From Ectocarpus siliculosus (Eukaryota > Sar > Phaeophyceae > Ectocarpales > Ectocarpaceae): DNA of 18,035 nucleotides. The DNA lies in the NCBI GenBank assembly GCA_000310025.1, contig FN649149.1, positions 546,399-564,433 of the forward strand, read 5' to 3'. The notes beneath the pieces are model-generated. The model was not told where the DNA came from. It did not search any database and saw only the letters and a list, made by a program, of their open reading frames with translations. Made by a program: the position numbers and the translations under genes. Of this stretch, positions 14,651 to 18,035 are shown piece by piece; the stretch's first letter is position 1, and each line of letters begins with the position of its first letter.

Positions 14651-16560
14651 GCTAACCCGTTGCAAACTTCCCAAGATTGCCCTACTATCATTACTATTGT
14701 TTCGGCCTCTGGCCTAAACATATCTTACTCATAATAAACTACCTACACTTACTTGGTACCTCCAGTCGTCGACCGAGTAGACCCCCCCATGCTCCCCCCT
14801 CTCTTGAGCGATATGTATGTGTGGGTGGGTGGGAAATCCATCAAATCGTAGGCGGCACCCCGTGATTGCTGCTCCTCAAAGAAAGCTGCTTTCTCTGCTT
14901 CTCCTCTCCTTCTCTCAAATGCACTTGCTTGACTCTCGCCCAGCGAGAGCACAAAAACTTTCTGACACCGAGAGGCTGTCTCTATTCCTCTTCGATCCCC
15001 GCTTTTTTTCCGAATTCATTCCAACACGCTCTCCACATACCACAGGTAGATTCAAATACATACATACGTACTGAATCTTCACCACGTTTTTTTCACAATT
15101 TTACGAATAACTTCGGGGAAAAGCGCGTTCCCTATCGACGGAAAAAAAATGTCTCTATATAAACGACCTGGGCGCGGGTGCGGCTCAGAGGATGGACACA
15201 GGCGGCGAGAGGAGGCACAGACAGCAGTATCGTTCGATTTCTTACAGAACGGGCCCGGAGATAAGAAAAGTCATATTCGGGTCGAGCCTCAATTCCTTTA
15301 TTTCGCCCGAAGGACCCGCCAAAGTTGGCCAATTTCTTGAAACAGATTTCTTAGTTCCTTCGGGCTGTCGCATCATCCTGGTGATCACATATTCCTATTT
15401 TTTTTTTTTTATGGCGAAGAAACCAACAACACACCAAGCCTTTACCGGAGCAATTTAAATCGACAGCTCGGTGGTGGCAAACATCAACATTGAGTATGGG
15501 GTTGGCTCTCTCCTGACCTTCCTGATTCCCGATATTTATTTGTGGCATGACAGCAGTACGTACAACAGCAGAGGGTAGCGCTGCCCGCGGCGGCGCGGGA
15601 GGCCGGGGGGCGACGCGAAATATTATATCCACGCTTGCTTTCCCCCGAACATAATATTTAAATGATGAGTGGGAGCTGGCAGCAGCAGCAGCAGTATTAC
15701 AGGACGTTTCTTATTGGGCACGCTTCCTCAGCTATATCCGTTGTTTCTTGTGTCTCTGAGTATCGCTAGATCATGTTTCATATTGGGACGTTTCTTATCT
15801 CGTGGCCGGGATTGAGTTGAGTTTCTTAGCCCTTCCGAGTTTCTTAGCCCTTTCTTTGTATTTTTCGTAAACGTTTGAGCTTTTCGGGCCCGTTCTGTAC
15901 TGCAAAGTGGGGTCGACCGTTCTTCATGACGGCACACTCTAAAAAAACTACGTTCGCGCCGTTCGAATATTCTCTCTATTATAGACCACACAGACAGTTA
16001 GTTGCAGTTTTCTTCCCTCGGCGAGAAGATTCATGCATGCGTGCGTTGTCTACATACCACTTTCGCAATAAAATAACACAGCAGTTAGCCAGTCGCACGT
16101 ATGCAGATGATGTTCATGTTTCATGTGTTTGCAGTTTGTAGTATTATTATAGTCCTTGACAACAAAGTGTAAACGCCTATACGCCCATGTTGTGTGACCT
16201 CCAGAATCCAAAGGAGGAGTAAGTGTCGTTAACCGTCTGTAATACATAAATCGTAGGGGCGACATCAGCGAGGAAGAGTAGGCGAAACGAGGAGAGGAGG
16301 AGTGCTAGCCAGGCCAAAACCAGTCGAAAGGGGGGCGCAGTTTGTATCCCAAGGTACCTCCTCGTCCCTGAAGGTCATTCCCATCCGCGATATACGAAAC
16401 CGCCAGTATCGGCACAATCCGAACGATCTACCTCCACGCACGAACACAAAACGGAGGCGAGTCGAACACGCCCGCCCCATTTCTTTCACACCCACCCGGT
16501 GAACGTCGGGTAGAGAGAAATACCGGCCGAACGATATAATATTAATGGATGAACTGTTCA
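14651..16560. other. Gene-free stretch with small repeats
   Basis: Contains a GGCC-TCT-GGCC hairpin near 14704, a CAG run at 15677-15692, a duplicated GGACGTTTCTTAT (15703 and 15787), and two units of GAGTTTCTTAGCCCTT at about 15819-15854. A minus-strand frame at 16265-16561 has no ATG near its start and no domain. I see no supportable gene. Confidence 0.5.
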
Positions 16561-17722
16561 ACCGACTAATATTTATAAGGAGGGGTTATTTCTCGACGTA
16601 CGTACGTGGAACAGCAACTGTTCTTTTGTTCTGGTGTTCAACCCACCAATCGGTCCCCGCATCCACGCCTTTTTCAGCTTGAGAAAATTTGACCCCTCTT
16701 TGGAACTTGAACAGATACCACTGATGATACTAAAACAGACCAACGCCTCACTTTCAAGCGCATGCACCCCACGTATTGTGTTGCTAACGTGATACCCCAG
16801 CCATCAACCAAGAGCCAACACGGAAACAGGGCGTACCAATATTTTACCGTACACACACGTACATCACATCTATATCCTGTGTACTCGCATAGGTGCCTCT
16901 GAACGACGTAAACCTTGACCAACCCTGCTCATCCTGAATGCACCATACACATACTTCTTGGTGCACGACGCAAAAGAGGAGCGTGTACGGAATATACATG
17001 GACTGCACATCTAATCGATGTTCATTTGAGCAATCGATGTCCATTTGGGCTAGATTTTTCCTTACTAAAATAAAGTTGCACACACACCAAAATAATGAAT
17101 GCTGTTGTGAACTTCCAACTATCGGCACCACAAATCCACAAACACAAATATTATTCTGTACCCGCCGCCCAACATCTTCTCAACATAGTATCCCTCTACA
17201 CCCCACTTCTCCAATTCTCCAACATGCATCAGTGGGATGATCGAAGTTATGGTTGGATATCTGAGCAAAACGAATGTTGTTGTGGGCCACCATGTGCTAT
17301 CATCCCCACCGTTGCATGACTCACGGACAGGAGGCAATTTTCTGTGTTTCGCCCTCCGGATCCCCGCGGTTGAGCAGAAGACTACAATGACAGATACAAC
17401 AGGAGACTACAATGAATGGCAGAGTCCGTTGTTGCGTGTGTGCGGATGTTGTACGGTACATTTCTAGAGGGGCGTCAAGAGGGTCGAGGTCATTATCCCG
17501 TACATGGCAACATTCCTCGTCCCCACGGAAAAGGGGAGATTTGTTGTAGGAGCAGACGGAAACAAATCAAGGTTTATTGAAAGTAGTCGAATTTGTAACG
17601 TCGTTGTTAGGGTATGCATAAATTGCTACGGAAATACGGGGTCCCCTCCCAAGCGGGAGCAGGGGAGTAGCCACCACCTCGGCACTCTATCGAAGCTAGG
17701 TGTTCACACAAAGTCTTACGAG
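16561..17722. other. Gene-free stretch
   Basis: ACGTACGTACG lies near 16596. A short hairpin (CCCCTCCC with GGGAGCAGGGG) lies near 17643-17666. GAGACTACAATGA-like units are duplicated at about 17380-17420. No convincing frame is present. Confidence 0.45.
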
Positions 17723-17986
17723 GACTAGTCTAGAGAGAGCAACGCAGAGACAAGGAGCGAGGTGGACACTGTGAGGGCTTCGAGTGGTTTGCCAGCTGGA
17801 GGAGCGGCAAACAAGTTTGGTCTTTCAATCAGCGAGCCGTGGGGACCCGAGAGGGCCGCCCAACAGCAGCAGCAGTTGTACGAGGGAGAGCGCTGCTCCA
17901 TCGCGGTGCTAGAGGAACGCCGGGAGTACCGACGCGTGTGCACACCACTGAACGGTACGAGTGGGTCGATATGTGTGGGTCGATAG
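17723..17986 (+). CDS. Possible exon, unrecognised
   Basis: An open stretch follows an in-frame TAG near 17727 and runs to TAG at 17984-17986, with no ATG at its start. It includes LPAGGAANKFGLSISEPWGP, a five-Gln run, and GERCSIAVLEERREYRR. Composition is protein-like, but no domain is recognised. A GTACGAG after codon TGAACG (near 17953) could be a splice donor. Confidence 0.2.
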
Positions 17987-18035
17987 GATCCGATGCACGT
18001 TGGGTGTAATACTGGTAGCGATCCAGTCGCGATTG

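Noticed and set aside
16265-16561. 98-codon minus-strand frame
   Set aside because: It begins with TTG, not ATG, and shows no recognisable motif.

Overview
The window looks like repeat-rich nuclear DNA from a eukaryote. There are no bacterial-style operons or ribosome-binding sites, long stretches carry no gene, and simple repeats and several families of diverged repeats are common. The one convincing gene is a mobile-element tyrosine recombinase of the DIRS/Ngaro/Crypton type. A stramenopile such as a brown alga (Ectocarpus-like) fits the style, but that is an inference and I could not test it. I see no confident host gene.

Positions 1-7463 are dominated by one complex tyrosine-recombinase (YR) element, read on the minus strand. 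In its reading direction it runs as follows: a ~1.05 kb repeat (7463-6418); a T-rich leader (6417-6048); an array of ten 37-bp hairpin units (6041-5266); a broken GC-rich gag-like gene with a basic N-terminus, a coiled coil and a CCCH-like finger (4892-4022); and an intact YR gene (3856-2774). An in-frame TAG lies between the gag-like frame and the YR frame. Beyond the YR stop are rearranged copies of the terminal repeats. A ~730-bp inverted repeat, almost identical in its two arms (262-993 and 1927-2660), encloses a 933-bp piece that is also a direct copy of most of the 6418-7463 repeat. No reverse transcriptase or RNase H lies between gag and YR. This is therefore either a non-autonomous, RT-deleted DIRS/Ngaro-like copy or an unusual gag-plus-YR lineage.

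Positions 7464-8300 hold a tRNA-derived (SINE-like) fragment and a long pyrimidine tract. Positions 8300-14500 are a mosaic of old, diverged repeats (called Z, Y, X and W here) in two or three copies each, plus an ~800-bp recent tandem duplication (12664-14267). Each unit of that duplication carries a broken minus-strand frame that weakly resembles the N-terminus of a PIF/Harbinger-type transposase. A few short coding-looking frames (10686-10943, 12000-12224, 17723-17986) could be orphan exons but cannot be assigned. Positions 14494-18035 are otherwise ordinary noncoding DNA with small microsatellites and short tandem duplications.
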